Assembly: GCA_025201345.1 (NCBI GenBank)
Contig: JAIXMG010000003.1
Span: 1,116,001-1,180,000, forward strand
Source of the DNA: Thamnidium elegans
Lineage: Eukaryota; Mucoromycota; Mucoromycetes; Mucorales; Mucoraceae
DNA length: 64,000 nucleotides
Direction of reading: 5' to 3'
Positions 52,667 through 64,000 of the stretch are shown here, piece by piece. The position numbers and the translations under genes were made by a program. The notes beneath the pieces are model-generated. The model worked only from the letters and a program-made list of their open reading frames with translations. It had not been told where the DNA came from and made no database searches. Numbering within the stretch: the first letter of the stretch is position 1; each line of letters opens with the position of its first letter.

Positions 52667-55600
52667 TTAATTCTTTTTCAAAGTTCTTTGCTTTTCAGCA
52701 TGCTCGACCAATTTCTTTTCAACAAACATACCCTTTCTCTTTCTAACTGTATCCATATACTTTTTAGCCAAATTTTCTTTATCGGCCTTTTCACCTAAAT
52801 CTTCTAATTCTTCTTCAGTCGTAGGAACCCAGAAAGGATCTTCATCAAGCATTTCAAATCCATTAAACACTAATTGAGGACTAGCTGCACCTGAAGTTCT
52901 CTTACGAATTTCTATTTTTTTTTAAAAAAAAAAAAGTTAGTATTCTGGCATTTTTTGCATTATATAATATATGTACATACCATCAGAGAAACCAAAACTT
53001 TCAATTACAGGTAATAAGGAATTGATTTGCCAGAATGATGTACCATCCTTTAAATCTTCAGATACAATTCTGCCCTTACGCTTAGCGATAACGCCGTAGA
53101 CACGACCCAAGACTTCGGCAGTAGCTTGAATATCACAGGAGTACATGGCTAATAATAAACGAGGTGACCAATCGAGGAAACCTTGCTTGTAAACTTCCTT
53201 TGCTGCCGCAATTACTTGGCCTTGAATGATATGAAGCTTTGAGCGAACTAAAAAAAAAGGGGGCATGTTAATTTATAACTGCATAAAATAAAAATATATG
53301 TTAATTCATACCATCAACAGCATCACCACTGGCGGCAACCAGTTCTTCAGAATGGAACTCAACACCTTGTACAATATAACAAACACCAGTCATAGGTTCA
53401 GCGCACAAAGGACCAGTCAAAGTAGTCAATTGGAAACCAGTATGAATATGGAAATCAACATCCAAAATGGAAAGAACGCTAGTGTCTTCTTCTACCTTGA
53501 GAACTTCATCAGCATGATCACCAGAGACTTCAGTACTCTTTTTAGAATCCAATTGGAAAAATGGTTTTCTGACATAACCAGGAATACGATTGATTAACAA
53601 GTTGGAACCAATACGACGAGGACCGAAAGCCCAAATATGATCTACAATATCATCCCAATAGTGAGCAAAAGGTCCACCTTCTTTCTTGGCTGCTGCAAAC
53701 TCTTCCTTTAATAATCGTTCAAGTTCTGAAGCAGAGAGTAGACCATTAGAGCCAGCAAGAGATGTGTTATCGGTATTCTCATTTGACTCATCTTCAGGTT
53801 TGTTACTCTTTTTAGCCAACTTTTCTTCTACAGTGGCTTTGATAGAAGCAGCATGTTTAGTTAAAAAGTCAGTAACACGATTTGGTAAAGGTACAGTTTG
53901 TACTTTAAGTGTCAAAAACTTGGAGTTAATCTTGATTTCAGCAAGGCCTCGAGGAGTAACAACACCATCCTTTTCCTTGTTCATAGAAAGATCTGCTCTG
54001 ACAATACTTTCTCTGAAAGGAACGATAGGTTCAGAAGCATGGATTTCAATCTTGGCAAAACGTTCCTTCAAATCACGTAAACATCTTTCTAAATGAAGTT
54101 CACCAGCGGTCAAGATAACATGCTCACCAGTTTCTTGAACCATAACTTCAACACAAGGGTCAGCTTGGTTTAAAAGACGGAGACCTTCAACAAGTTTATC
54201 CATCTCGGTAGGATCCTCAGGTTCAAGAGCAACACGAACAATAGGAGAACTTTGCATTTCAACACCGGCCATATTACGAACATTTTCTGTTGTACTTGCT
54301 AAAGTACCGTTCTTAAGAATATGACCTTCCAATCCACCAATACCAAACACGTTACCAGCACAGACCTCATCCAATAATTCTAATTCACGACCCATAATAA
54401 GATAAAGACTCTGAACTGTGATTTCACTAATATGCTTATTAGGGTACTTGGGATCATACTTGGGACCCATGACATATAATTTCTGTCCAACCTTAATAGA
54501 TCCACTGTAGATACGAGCAAACCCAATTAAACTTTCACCCTTTAACTCTTCCACTGGTATTTCTTCCAATTCTTCAATTTCTTCACCAAGTAAAGTTCCA
54601 TCTGCGCTGATTGGAATACCTTCACCAGATTGGTCTAATAACGCATGAGCAGCGCGACGTTCTCTTTGTTGCTGACCACGTTCACGCATTTCTTCAGCAG
54701 TCATTTGTTTACGTCTATGCTCGGGTAAGAACTCAACGGGGACAGCAAACATTTTACTGACATAGGCAACCATAGGAGCATTTTCGGAGTTATCACAACT
54801 GTAAAGAGCCTTCTCAACATCGTTAGTAGGTTCAAGAGCTTCACTATCCTTACGATGAATCTTAGGGTAAAGCATCTTGGGAAGACGAACACGTTGTGCA
54901 TCTATAGGTGGTGGAAGTTGACCAATAATAGCTAACAAGACACATTTGGAAAGTGGAAGCCATTGTGAGAAAATAGCAGAGAGTAAAATATTGGGATCAC
55001 GAGAACGTAAATCTCTTGGTAAGACTTTGATCTTTAAAGCACCAACAATCTTTTCAATACGTTCACGGTCACTATAAAAAAAATGGTTTAGAAAAAAAAA
55101 AGATATATATATATATATATATGACTTACGGTTCAATGACGACACTGCCATAAACAGCCCAAATATTTTCAAGTACAAATTGAACAAACATTGGCTTCAA
55201 GTTTCTACCCTTCAAGTGTTTAGGTAAAATAACACGTTTTGCCTTAGGATCAAAGTAATATTCTCCCCATAAACATTTTTGCAAGACTTGTTCTTTAAAT
55301 CCAAGTTTCTTTGCATAGAGCGAGGCGAACTGTTGAACTCTAAAAGCCCAACCATCGACAGCACTTGAGAAGATGACGTTTCCTTTTGCAGGATCGAAAT
55401 AAATATCTGAATCATCACGTTCTTCTACACTCCAATCATAAATCTTATTAGCATCAAATTCCTCTTCTTCTTCGTTCTCTTTAGATTTCTTTTCATCTGT
55501 CATCTTTCTAGCTTCACTTTCCATTAAATCGCCAGTGAAGAAAGTGGCCATAACCGCATTGACTTGTTCCAAAATCTTGTTGATGTGGATATAAGCTTCG

Positions 55601-56263
55601 TGAGGTGTCATTTGTAATTCAACAATCAATCGATCCATTTTGTTAAAGACGAGGACGGGTCTAACCTTATCAATCCATGCTTGACGTAAAACAGAAATAG
55701 TCTGTAACCCATAATTTTTGCATTAATTTCCCCTCCCCAGCATATATAGATATATATATATATATTTCTGGACTTACCTGCGTACAAACTCCTTCAACAA
55801 CATCAATTAATACAAGACCACCATCACATAAACGTGACGCAGTAGATACTTCGGATGAGAAATCAACATGACCAGGTGAATCAATTAAATTAATAAGGTA
55901 TTCACTTTCAACAGTTTTAGATTGACCTTTTTTAAAACTTTTAGTATACAAACAGGCAGAAAAATATATATTTTAGAAAAAAATAAATAACAAACCTTCA
56001 GCAGAGTCTATACTTTTCAACAACTTAAAGTATAAACTAATAGCACTTGATTCCATAGTGATTCCTCTTTCTTGTTCATCTTCACGAGAATCGAGGTATC
56101 TCACTTTACCTGCCATTTTTGTAGAAATAATACCGTTGGTAGCTAAAAGTGAATCAGATAAAGTAGTCTTGCCATGATCAACATGTGCAAGAATACAAAT
56201 GTTTCTAATATTCTTGGTGTCGCGTTGTAGCGAAGAAAGTTGTTGTGGTGATATAGCTGGCAT
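52667..56263 (-). CDS. EFL1: EFL1/Ria1, ribosome-maturation GTPase
   Basis: A cytosolic EF-2-like GTPase that, with SBDS/Sdo1, releases Tif6 (eIF6) from pre-60S subunits. About seven exons give about 1,080 aa. G1 is AHVDHGKTT; then [17 protein letters not shown] (G2 region), [14 protein letters not shown] (G3) and VFNKMDRL (G4). An acidic insertion follows G4 ([18 protein letters not shown]), which marks EFL1 against EF-2. Later domains include [39 protein letters not shown] and [14 protein letters not shown] second EFL1 insertion ([15 protein letters not shown]) interrupts domain IV, followed by [13 protein letters not shown]. Domain V has [21 protein letters not shown] and [20 protein letters not shown]. 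No diphthamide loop is expected or seen. The C-terminal helix is basic ([20 protein letters not shown]). Confidence 0.95.
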
Positions 56264-57524
56264 ATTTCTTTTTTAAAAAAAATTATTAGAAACAAAGAAA
56301 GAATTTTCACTTGTAAAAAAAAAAGTCTTCCTTTATACGGGGAAAGCGGTAGTTTAACTTTAAACTACCTTTCGTTTTTAGCACTTTGTATTCGTTTCGA
56401 ACATGAACTTTTTGGTATGACGTTAATTGCATGATATTATTCAATAAAATGTCTCTCTCCTGACACTAATAAACATATTATCGCGATTGTCTTTTTTGCA
56501 GTGTAAAAGTGAAAAAAATATAAAATAAGTAATTGAGTCGCAGCTGACAGTTAAAAAATAGGTCATATAAATCACTATTTGGTACTTCATTTTAATTGAT
56601 ACAAATACCATAGAGAAATTACGTATTTCTTCTATAAAAAAATGGCAGTGAAAGCAACCAAAAGTGATACCTTCCAAGAAAAATAAACAGGTCACGACGC
56701 CGCAGTAACAAAGGAATCCTTCTCAGCAGTCTTTTGTTATTAAGTTTTTTTTAACAAGCTCGATTATTCTCATGTTTTTACTGCGGTAAAAAAAAACAGT
56801 TTAACCTGTTTATTCTTTTCCATAAAATAAAACTCACCAATATGTTGCGAGACTTCAAATTGAGCGATGAATCTAATATTCCTAGACGTCTTCATGCTAT
56901 ATTCATAAAAAATATATGCAAACTACATTTCGCTTACTTTTAACATGTGACACAATTATACTTTGTTACCATTGTAAGCGTATATTCTGTGAAAGTATTC
57001 AAAATCGTCGTAATTTTTAATATCATGACTAGTCAGAGTTATACTATATGGTAACAATATTCCAGATCCCAAAAAGGAAATAAAAAATGTTAAAATATTT
57101 CTACTTTACCCGAAGTATTCAAACCGCACAGGCGGCGAAGCACTACCTGGCGCACCACCGCTTTAAAGCGTGTACTTTTCAGGTGGCCAGGGGCGAAAAA
57201 GATATAAATATTGTTAATGTTTAAAGAAAGGAGAAAAGTTTTGATTGTATAAAGCTTGATTCTTTTCTTCGTATTTTTATACTTGTTTAACAATGATCTC
57301 TTTTTATTTCTTGTAAGGATTCAAGATACAGTGATATTAGTGTTGTCTTCAGAAATGTTCTTCTTGCTATCTTTATAACGTCCTCTCTCTCTCTCTTTCG
57401 TAGGTTGTAGATTTACAGTTAAAATTTTCTTAAAATTTCCGCCGCCCTTGTACATGGTTTCCAAGTTGGTAGAGAATTGAGCCACGGCAGCTTTTTTGAT
57501 TGTCGAGTTAATATTCTTTGCTTC
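56264..57524. other. intergenic with one GC-rich inverted-repeat island
   Basis: Upstream region of EFL1 and 3' flank of the next minus-strand ORF. Most is AT-rich. The exception is about 57110-57200, a markedly GC-rich island that contains the hairpin listed separately. A minus-strand ORF over the island (57293-57090) has no recognised homology. Confidence 0.45.
57146..57191. repeat. GC-rich inverted repeat (hairpin) in AT-rich DNA
   Basis: The left arm CCTGGCGCACC (57146-57156) pairs with the right arm GGTGGCCAGG (57182-57191) with one bulged base. Between them GCTTTAAAGC (57160-57169) is itself a palindrome. The island differs sharply from its surroundings in base composition. It may be a small mobile element, the remnant of one, or a structured RNA. 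Confidence 0.55.
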
Positions 57525-58147
57525 TTAAACAAACTCTTGTAATTCTTTGTTAACGTCATTATCTTGGACTGTCTGAGCGTTGTCGGATGAGTTTAGTTCA
57601 ATCCAAAGCGGATAATTATTTTGAGTTTCTTTTTGGATTCCACTAACACCAAATTTCAAGGTATTGATAACTTGTAAATGACTTAACCTAAACAAAATCT
57701 TATAATCAGATTGTCTTTTAGCGTCATTATTTTCATGAGTAGTAGGTGCTGCTGGGAATTCAATTGTGGTGGAAGAAACTCGGAATTCATGTGGAATAAT
57801 ACTATCCATCTGGACTCTATTACTTTCAGCTGTAATACAGCTAGACATTGCAAACTTAAGCATATTCAATTGAACATTAAGAGCAAAGATGGTAGCAAAA
57901 TCGGAATATAATTGAATTGCATTATTAAAGCTATCGATTATTTTACGTCTTAATGCAATAGGCAAATCTTTACGGAGAACTTGACCAAGAGGTACTACAA
58001 TCGATTTTATTTGTTCAAGCGAAACTTGGATTTATCTATATTAAACACACTGGTTTCCGTCATTGAGATAATCCAGTTATCAGCTCCTGAAATGACAACT
58101 TTATCATGAACCATTCTCGGGTCGAGTTTGCACTCCTCTGTTTTCAT
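57525..58147 (-). pseudogene. uncharacterised ORF, frameshifted
   Basis: Two reading frames carry one apparent protein. The first starts MKTEECKLDPRMVHDKVVIS and includes DNWIISMTETSVFNIDKSK. The second takes over near 58035 with VSLEQIKSIVVPLGQVLRKD, DSFNNAIQLYSDFATIFALN and LKFAMSSCITAESNRVQMDS, and ends at 57525. No intron of reasonable size can join them, so a frameshift (or a sequencing slip) separates them. The protein looks helical and soluble. I do not recognise its family, but its style is that of the multicopy lineage-specific ORFs common in Mucorales genomes. Confidence 0.5.
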
Positions 58148-58458
58148 AAGACATCTACTGCGCTCGGGGTGATGGTAATTCTATTATTTTGTTTCATTTG
58201 TTTATGACTGTGGCAATATAGTTTCATCTTTACATCTCAAATAGCAAGTTTGTGTTGGTGTATTTTATAAATCAGGGCTTATCTTTCCTCCTTGAGCCGC
58301 TTAATTTTCTTGTAAACATCTTTATTCTGATTCATTTTAATTTTTTTTTCGGTGCTTTAATCAATCTCATCATCATAATCAAAAGATCGATCTATTTTTC
58401 TGGAAACATCTTTTTTCTTTTTTTTCCTTTTCAAACTCTTAATTTTAATTGGGACCTA
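58148..58458 (+). promoter_or_regulatory. divergent region upstream of methionine synthase reductase
   Basis: A 311-bp gap. A long pyrimidine-rich tract (58290-58450, TTTTCTTTTTTTTCC type) precedes the ATG, as is common before fungal start sites. No coding sequence is supported, though a frame stays open upstream of the MTRR ATG. Confidence 0.35.
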
Positions 58459-60807
58459 ATGTCTGATCTTGCTAAAGAGTACCTCATTTTATGGGCTTCA
58501 CAAACAGGGAATGCTGAATGGATTGCAAAGAACATTCACACTGAAGCCGGTAAAAAAGGATACAATGGTCAATGTTTTGTTATGGATGACTATACCATGG
58601 TAAGTTTATATATTACTTTTTTTTTCTCGCTCTCATATACTTACTTTATATATAAAGGCACCTCTTCAACAAACTGGTGTTATTATTCTCGTAGCTTCTA
58701 ATACTGGTGATGGTGATGCACCAGACAATTCACTTAAATTCTGGAGATTCTTACGTCGCAACAAGGATAAAACCTACCTCAACAACGCTAAATTTACTAT
58801 TTTAGGGTTGGGTGATAGTAATTATTCTAACTTTAATTATACTGGACAACGTTTAGAAAAGAAGTTTAAAGAATTAGGTGCTACTATGTTTTATGAAAGG
58901 GGTATGGCTGATGATGCTGAAGGGTAAGTTAATATATACATATAAATGTAAACTTTGGATGACTAATATAAATAATATGTAACTAGTTTAGAGAATGTTG
59001 TCGACCCTTGGATCGAGAAATTATGGGAAGTATTGCCTACAGTATTATCACAAGATACAGCTTTATCTATTACAGAATCAGTTAATTCAGAAAAAGAATT
59101 AGAGAAACAAATGACTGAACTTCAGATTGAACCTGAATTAATTCCTTTTTCAAAGAAGAACCGTAAAAAGACATTACCAAAAGTTGTAGAGAGTTATACT
59201 GGCCTTGAAAACTCATTAATAGAAAGCGCTATTACGGAAACAAAATCCGCTGATTCATCACCTATCATTACCACCAATGTTTCTGCCACTGTAGAACATG
59301 TTAAAGGATATCCATTACAGATTACTTTGGATGGATTAGAAGCGGGTATTAAATTAACTGGGTTACCTCGTATCTCTGTACCTGTTGCTAAATTAACAAA
59401 GTTATCTGAACAAGCTTTGAATACTAAAGAAAATAGCGTACCTGATTTTGTGGTTACACCTGCACCTGTCACATACGCACCTGTCACCATGGTATCCTGT
59501 TTAACCACTGAAGATGCTGTCAAACGTACTTTGGAACTGGAACTTGATATCGGTCAAGACACTCATTTCGAACCCGGAGATGCGTTTGGTATTTTAGCAC
59601 CTAACGATGAACAATTGGTTCAGGCCATCTTAAACCGCTTAAATATTCCTTCCAGCGAATACAATTGTTTATATACTGTTGAAGGTCAAAACCTTCCTAC
59701 TCATTTAGAAAAGGCAACCAAGACTAGATTAATTGATTTGTTCCGATATGCTGTTGATTTCACCAGTCATCCTCGAAAGGCCTTATTTAGAATGTTGGCT
59801 GATCATACTACTGATCCCAAAGAAAAATTAACATTGATGTATATCTGCAGTAAACAAGGTGCTGCTACTTTTAATGCCATTCGTGATGAATCTCCTACTT
59901 TATTGGATATCCTTGAAAGCTTTCCTAACTGTCAACCTCCTATTGAACGTTTATTGGATTTATTACCTGCCCATTTACCTAGATTCTATTCTATCTCTAG
60001 TTCACCTTTAAAACGTCAAGGCAAGATCAGATTTGCGTTTAATGTGGTTAATTATACTACCTTGGGTAAAGCTCAACGTAAGGGTATCGCTACACCTTGG
60101 TTAGATAACCTTACAAACTTGGTGCCCAGCCGTACAGCACCTGACAATCAAGAGATTGATATATCTGGTCTTGGTATTAAGGTCCCAATGTATATTAGAC
60201 CTAATGCCAATGCATTTATCTTGCCTACCAAGACTGAACGTCCCTTAGTATTGATTGGCCCTGGTACAGGTATTGCACCCTTTATTGGGTTCTTGGAACA
60301 CCGTCAGACTCAACGCAAGATTCGTACATCCATGGGAACTGTAGGTCATCCTCGTGAAATTCAAGAATCGTTTGGTCCAATTTATCTCTACTATGGCTTT
60401 AGAGATAAATCAAAAGACTTTTTGTTTGAAAAGGAAATTAATGAGTTTAAACAAGATGGTACTATTACCCATTTAGCCATCGCTGAAAGTAGAGCAACTG
60501 ATACCAAGATCTATGTACAAGATTTGATTAAGAGAGATGCAGAGAAATTGTATGAGTTGATTGTGAAGAAGGACGCAGCTATATATATATGTGGTGATGC
60601 GAAGGGAATGGCTAGAGGTGTACAAGATGCTTTAGTGGATATGCTGGTTCAATATCACCAGGTTGATGTGGTAGAAGCAAATAAAATTTTGATGGAATGG
60701 ATTGCTAGTAAGAAGTATCTCCGTGATTTGGTAAGTTTTATTTTTATTTTAGTGGAAAAAATGATAATAACCAAGTCTTTCTTTTTTATTGTGTATAGTG
60801 GGCGTAA
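58459..60807 (+). CDS. MTRR: methionine synthase reductase (diflavin)
   Basis: An NADPH-dependent diflavin reductase that re-reduces the cobalamin cofactor of B12-dependent methionine synthase. Exons are 58459-58599, 58658-58923, 58987-60730 and 60799-60807; the last codes only for the final WA after L, giving about 719 aa. The flavodoxin domain has ILWASQTGNAEWIA, ASNTGDGDAPDNSLKFW and ILGLGDSNYSNF, followed by LENVVDPWIEKLW, which fits MTRR. A ~120-residue linker follows. The FAD domain has HFEPGDAFGILAPN, SKQGAA, SFPNCQPP and LPRFYSISSSPL. The NADPH domain has IGPGTGIAPFIGFLEHR, LYYGFRDKSKDFLF, KIYVQDLI and YICGDAKGMARGVQDAL. PNCQPP and the short C-terminus after KYLRDLW argue for MTRR over cytochrome P450 reductase or Tah18. 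Confidence 0.88.
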
Positions 60808-61803
60808 CTTGTTTCCTTTTTATGTACACATGTATAATAAACATTCTACTGCTTTAATATTACGCAAAAAAAAATAAAAAAATAAAAAAAATGTTTTTTT
60901 TTTATTTAAAATGTCTTATAATAATCATTTTAAGTATTTCGCTTGTATATTATCAACATGCAAAAAGACAACAATCAGAGGGAAATTACGATAGATCGAA
61001 AATTATAGACAGTGACATGACTCTCTCAATTATAATAAATTAATAAGCTTGAATTACACACAAACAACTGACTATCATGTGTATACTATTATTTAAAACA
61101 TAAAATCAGTGATAGAATAAGATTACGATAATGACAGTGTCGGTTTTATAGAATATGGCAGTATTGTTTTTTTTATGGATATTTTATTAGATGTATATAC
61201 AGAGAAGTGATCCTTTTATTAGATATATATATGTATAGAGAGAGAGAGAGGCATATTGTGAAACAACATCTTATTTTAGTCGCGTTTAAAAAAGACTAAA
61301 AAAAAACTTTTTGTAACAAGGTTCAGCTGTTTAAAAGTCCCTTTTAAAAAAAAGTATCATTTGAACAATTAACTTTTCAGAACGTATATTTTTATATAAT
61401 CCATTAAACTGTAAATAACTCCTTTTTCGGTCTCTCCAGGGACTAAGGAAAATAATGTTGTTATACGAGGGGGACTATAGTAAAAATTTATATATCAAGG
61501 GTATGGAACGGCTAAAAGTAAAGAAGGAGAGGTCATAAATACTCTCCAAATTAAGAATTTCATCTGTAATAAGCTTCGCTCAACTGAATTTTTCGCACGC
61601 CCAACCATAATTTTGATAGATATAAAGGAATTTAATGAGTTTTTATTGGCTACAGCTGACAAATGCTGAAATGTACAATTTGAATTCCTTTCATAACTAT
61701 TGGTGTATTTCGTCTCCCTTTTTGACATTTAGGTATATAAACCCAACTTTTTATCATATTTTCCCTTTTTATTTCTTTTGTTTTTGTAAAAAAAAAAAAA
61801 AAA
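60808..61803. other. intergenic, 1 kb
   Basis: The 3' flank of MTRR and upstream region of the aminotransferase. A/T runs and a short GA block (61237-61249) are present. A TATATAAA-like site near 61732-61740 lies about 65 bp before the next ATG. No gene is supported. Confidence 0.4.
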
Positions 61804-63285
61804 ATGTCTACTGTTTCAAAACTCGCTCAATTTGGTAAGAAACATATCGCTAAGGGTATTGGAAGATCTACTGAACTTGTGATCGAAAGAGCAAAGGGAA
61901 CTTATGTTTACTCTGTTGAGGGTAAGAAGTACCTCGACCTTACTACTGGTATCGGAGTCACCAACACTGGTAAGTGAATATATATACACGCTTTTTTATT
62001 ATTATATTACGCGTATATATTCAAGATAACCTAAAATTATATTTTAGGTCATTGTCATCCTACTGTCGTAAAGGCTGTTCAAGACCAAGCCGCCAACTTG
62101 GCTCATGGCCAAGTCAATATCTTTTTTCAAAAGCCTATGCTTGATCTTATTGAAGGACTATTACCCAGAATGCCCTCTCCTAAGCTTGATACTTTCTTTT
62201 TCTGGAATTCTGGTTCTGAAGCAGTTGAAGCTGCTGTAAAGATTGCTCGTCATGCTACCAAGAAACAAAACATTATTGTATTCCAAGGTTCTTATCATGG
62301 TCGTACGTTTGGTACCATGGCCTTGACTACTTCCAAGACTATTTATAGTGCTGGGTTCTCTCCTTTGATGCCTGGTGTACATGTTACACCTTATCCTTAT
62401 TTTCAACAATGGGCTGCTCATAAGGCCGATCCTAAACAATTTGATGCCGATTGGGTTGGTGAAGAAGCTCTTCATCAACTTGAACTTTGTTTAAAGCAAA
62501 GATCTGATCCTAGAGATACCGCTGCTATTTTAATTGAACCTGTTCAAGGTGAAGGTGGTTATGTTGTTCCTCCCAAGAGTAAGTTACCATCATCTGTGTT
62601 TTTTTTTAATTATAATAGATAACGCGTTTAAAATACTGACGCAATTTCGTTATCTTTAGATTTCCTTGCTGGACTTAGAAAGATTTGTGACAAGCATAAT
62701 ATCTTGTTGATTTGTGACGAAGTTCAATCTGGTTTTGGTCGTACGGGTAAAATGTTTGCAGTAGAACATTTCAATGTTGTTCCCGATATTTTGGTAATGG
62801 CTAAGGGTATTGCGTCTGGTTATCCCATCTCTGCGGTTGTCTCTCGTAAAGAAATTATGGATACTCAACCTCCTGGATCCATGGGTGGTACTTATTCTGG
62901 TAACGCCATCTCTTGTGCTGCTGCCAATGCTACACTTCAAGTATTTGATGATGAAGATCTTTTAAAGAACTGTAATGTTCGTTCTGAACAATTCTTTAAG
63001 GGATTAAGAGAAAAACTTCCTGAACTTTTACCTGAAGGTGTTACTTGTGATATTCGTGGTAAAGGTTTAATGATCGGTATTGAATTTATGGGTGTACCTA
63101 CTGGCTTCGCTAATAGTATTGCTGCTGAAGCCTTTAAACTCGATACTATTATCTTGACTACTTCTATCTATGAAACCCTTCGTTTAATTCCTCCTCTTAA
63201 CATCACAGAGGATGAAACTAAACTTGCTCTTGAACGTGTTACTGCTAGTGTTGCGGCTGCTGTTGAGAACCTTAAGAAAGCATAA
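61804..63285 (+). CDS. 4-aminobutyrate aminotransferase-like class-III aminotransferase
   Basis: A PLP-dependent transaminase that most likely converts GABA plus 2-oxoglutarate to succinate semialdehyde and glutamate. Exons are 61804-61969, 62048-62578 and 62660-63285, 440 aa. Signatures are LDLTTGIGVTNTGHCHP, WNSGSEAVEAAVKIAR (cofactor phosphate binding), GSYHGRTFGTMALT, EPVQGEGGY and ICDEVQSGFGRTGK. VMAKGIASGYPISAVVS holds the Schiff-base lysine, and GGTYSGNAISCAAA closes the core. The protein resembles the bacterial GabT-type subgroup more than the longer Uga1 type. No clear mitochondrial presequence is seen, so it is probably cytosolic or peroxisomal. Other omega-amino acids are possible substrates. 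Confidence 0.85.
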
Positions 63286-64000
63286 AAAAAAATATATATT
63301 TTATTCCCCCCATTTTTACATATTAAAATTCATTTTTTTTTTCAACCTATTTTTTGATTGGTTTTAACGTGAATCAATTACCTTATTAAGTATGGTGAGA
63401 AAAAATACCTTCAAAAAAAAAAGCTACATTTAAAGAGATGATTGTTTACTACTAGTTGCATACTAGTTAACTTTAAGATGTAGTCAGTATCAATTAGAAG
63501 AAAAAGTAAATAAACAAAACAAAACAAAAAAAGTTGTTTTCTATAACTTAGAATATTCATATCAGTGGATTTTTGCTTTAAAGTCATTGAAACTCAATTA
63601 GTCTTTGTGTAATGTTCGGGCTGATCTTATACTTTTCGTAAAAGACGATCGAAAAAAAGGTTATCGCTATCTTTTTCCTTGCAAGCTAAAAGGAATAGCA
63701 GTCTTTTAACTGCGTTAAAATAATTATATATATATGTATATATATATATAAAAGAACATCACTTTACACACCGGATATGTAAAGCGATCATACAAAAATT
63801 AAAAAAAAAACATTATGCTTTAAAAGGCTAGCATACATTTCACACATGTATTCCTACAATTTTTTTATAAGTAGATTCGTCATTATATCCCAGTACGTCA
63901 TGAAATTCTGCTAGACTGTATTTTTCTAGTCCCCATTAAGTTTTTTTTTATATTTTTTCTTTTTTTCTTTCCTTAATGTATTGATCTTTAATAGGTTCAA
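63286..64000. other. intergenic, right edge of window
   Basis: The 3' flank of the aminotransferase and further AT-rich DNA with an alternating TA block at 63724-63750. No gene is visible before the window ends. Confidence 0.4.

Overview
The window looks like nuclear DNA of an early-diverging fungus, most likely of the order Mucorales. It is very AT-rich. Introns are short (about 50-80 bp), with GT..AG ends and strikingly long T or A runs. The protein set (ARL8, Sec61-gamma, ATP2, RAT1/XRN2, COX11, EFL1) is clearly eukaryotic. A methionine synthase reductase, a DIRS-type tyrosine-recombinase retroelement and a Fanzor/TnpB-like pseudogene fit a mucoralean better than an ascomycete. This assignment is inference from gene content; no marker gene was compared.

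Layout, left part (0-22 kb): the 5' part of an MFSD1-like MFS transporter (minus); a very large uncharacterised protein of about 2,300 aa with macroglobulin-like beta-sandwich features (minus); a small secreted cysteine-rich protein; SSS1/Sec61-gamma; the small GTPase ARL8; an APC-family permease; a Ser-rich protein (minus); a mitochondrial PPR protein; and ATP2, the mitochondrial ATP synthase beta subunit.

Middle part (22-37.7 kb): this is the accessory zone. A perfect 20-bp terminal inverted repeat with TA at both ends bounds 2.7 kb that holds a decayed DIRS-like RNase H and tyrosine recombinase. Then come a Q/N-rich coiled-coil protein and the nuclear 5'-3' exoribonuclease RAT1/XRN2 (minus). 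A broken Fanzor (eukaryotic TnpB) C-terminal half follows (minus). VPS68/TMEM50, which has a GC-AG intron, sits next to it. Beyond it are a plus-strand fragment that resembles a Fanzor N-terminal region, an F-box/LRR-like broken ORF and several other scraps. I read this as an insertion hot spot squeezed between housekeeping genes.

Right part (37.7-64 kb): a MYST acetyltransferase of the KAT6/KAT7 (Sas3/Mst2) type; a DH-BAR-SH3 Rho guanine nucleotide exchange factor; COX11; a PH-domain protein (minus); an F-BAR RhoGAP with a 56-residue polyglutamine tract (minus); EFL1, the ribosome-maturation GTPase (minus); a disrupted uncharacterised ORF (minus); methionine synthase reductase; and 4-aminobutyrate aminotransferase. 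The GEF, the PH protein and the RhoGAP place three candidate components of Rho/Cdc42 polarity signalling within 12 kb. ATP2, COX11 and the PPR protein are nuclear genes for mitochondrial function.

Intron boundaries are hand-read. Those quoted exactly were checked for reading frame; others are approximate.
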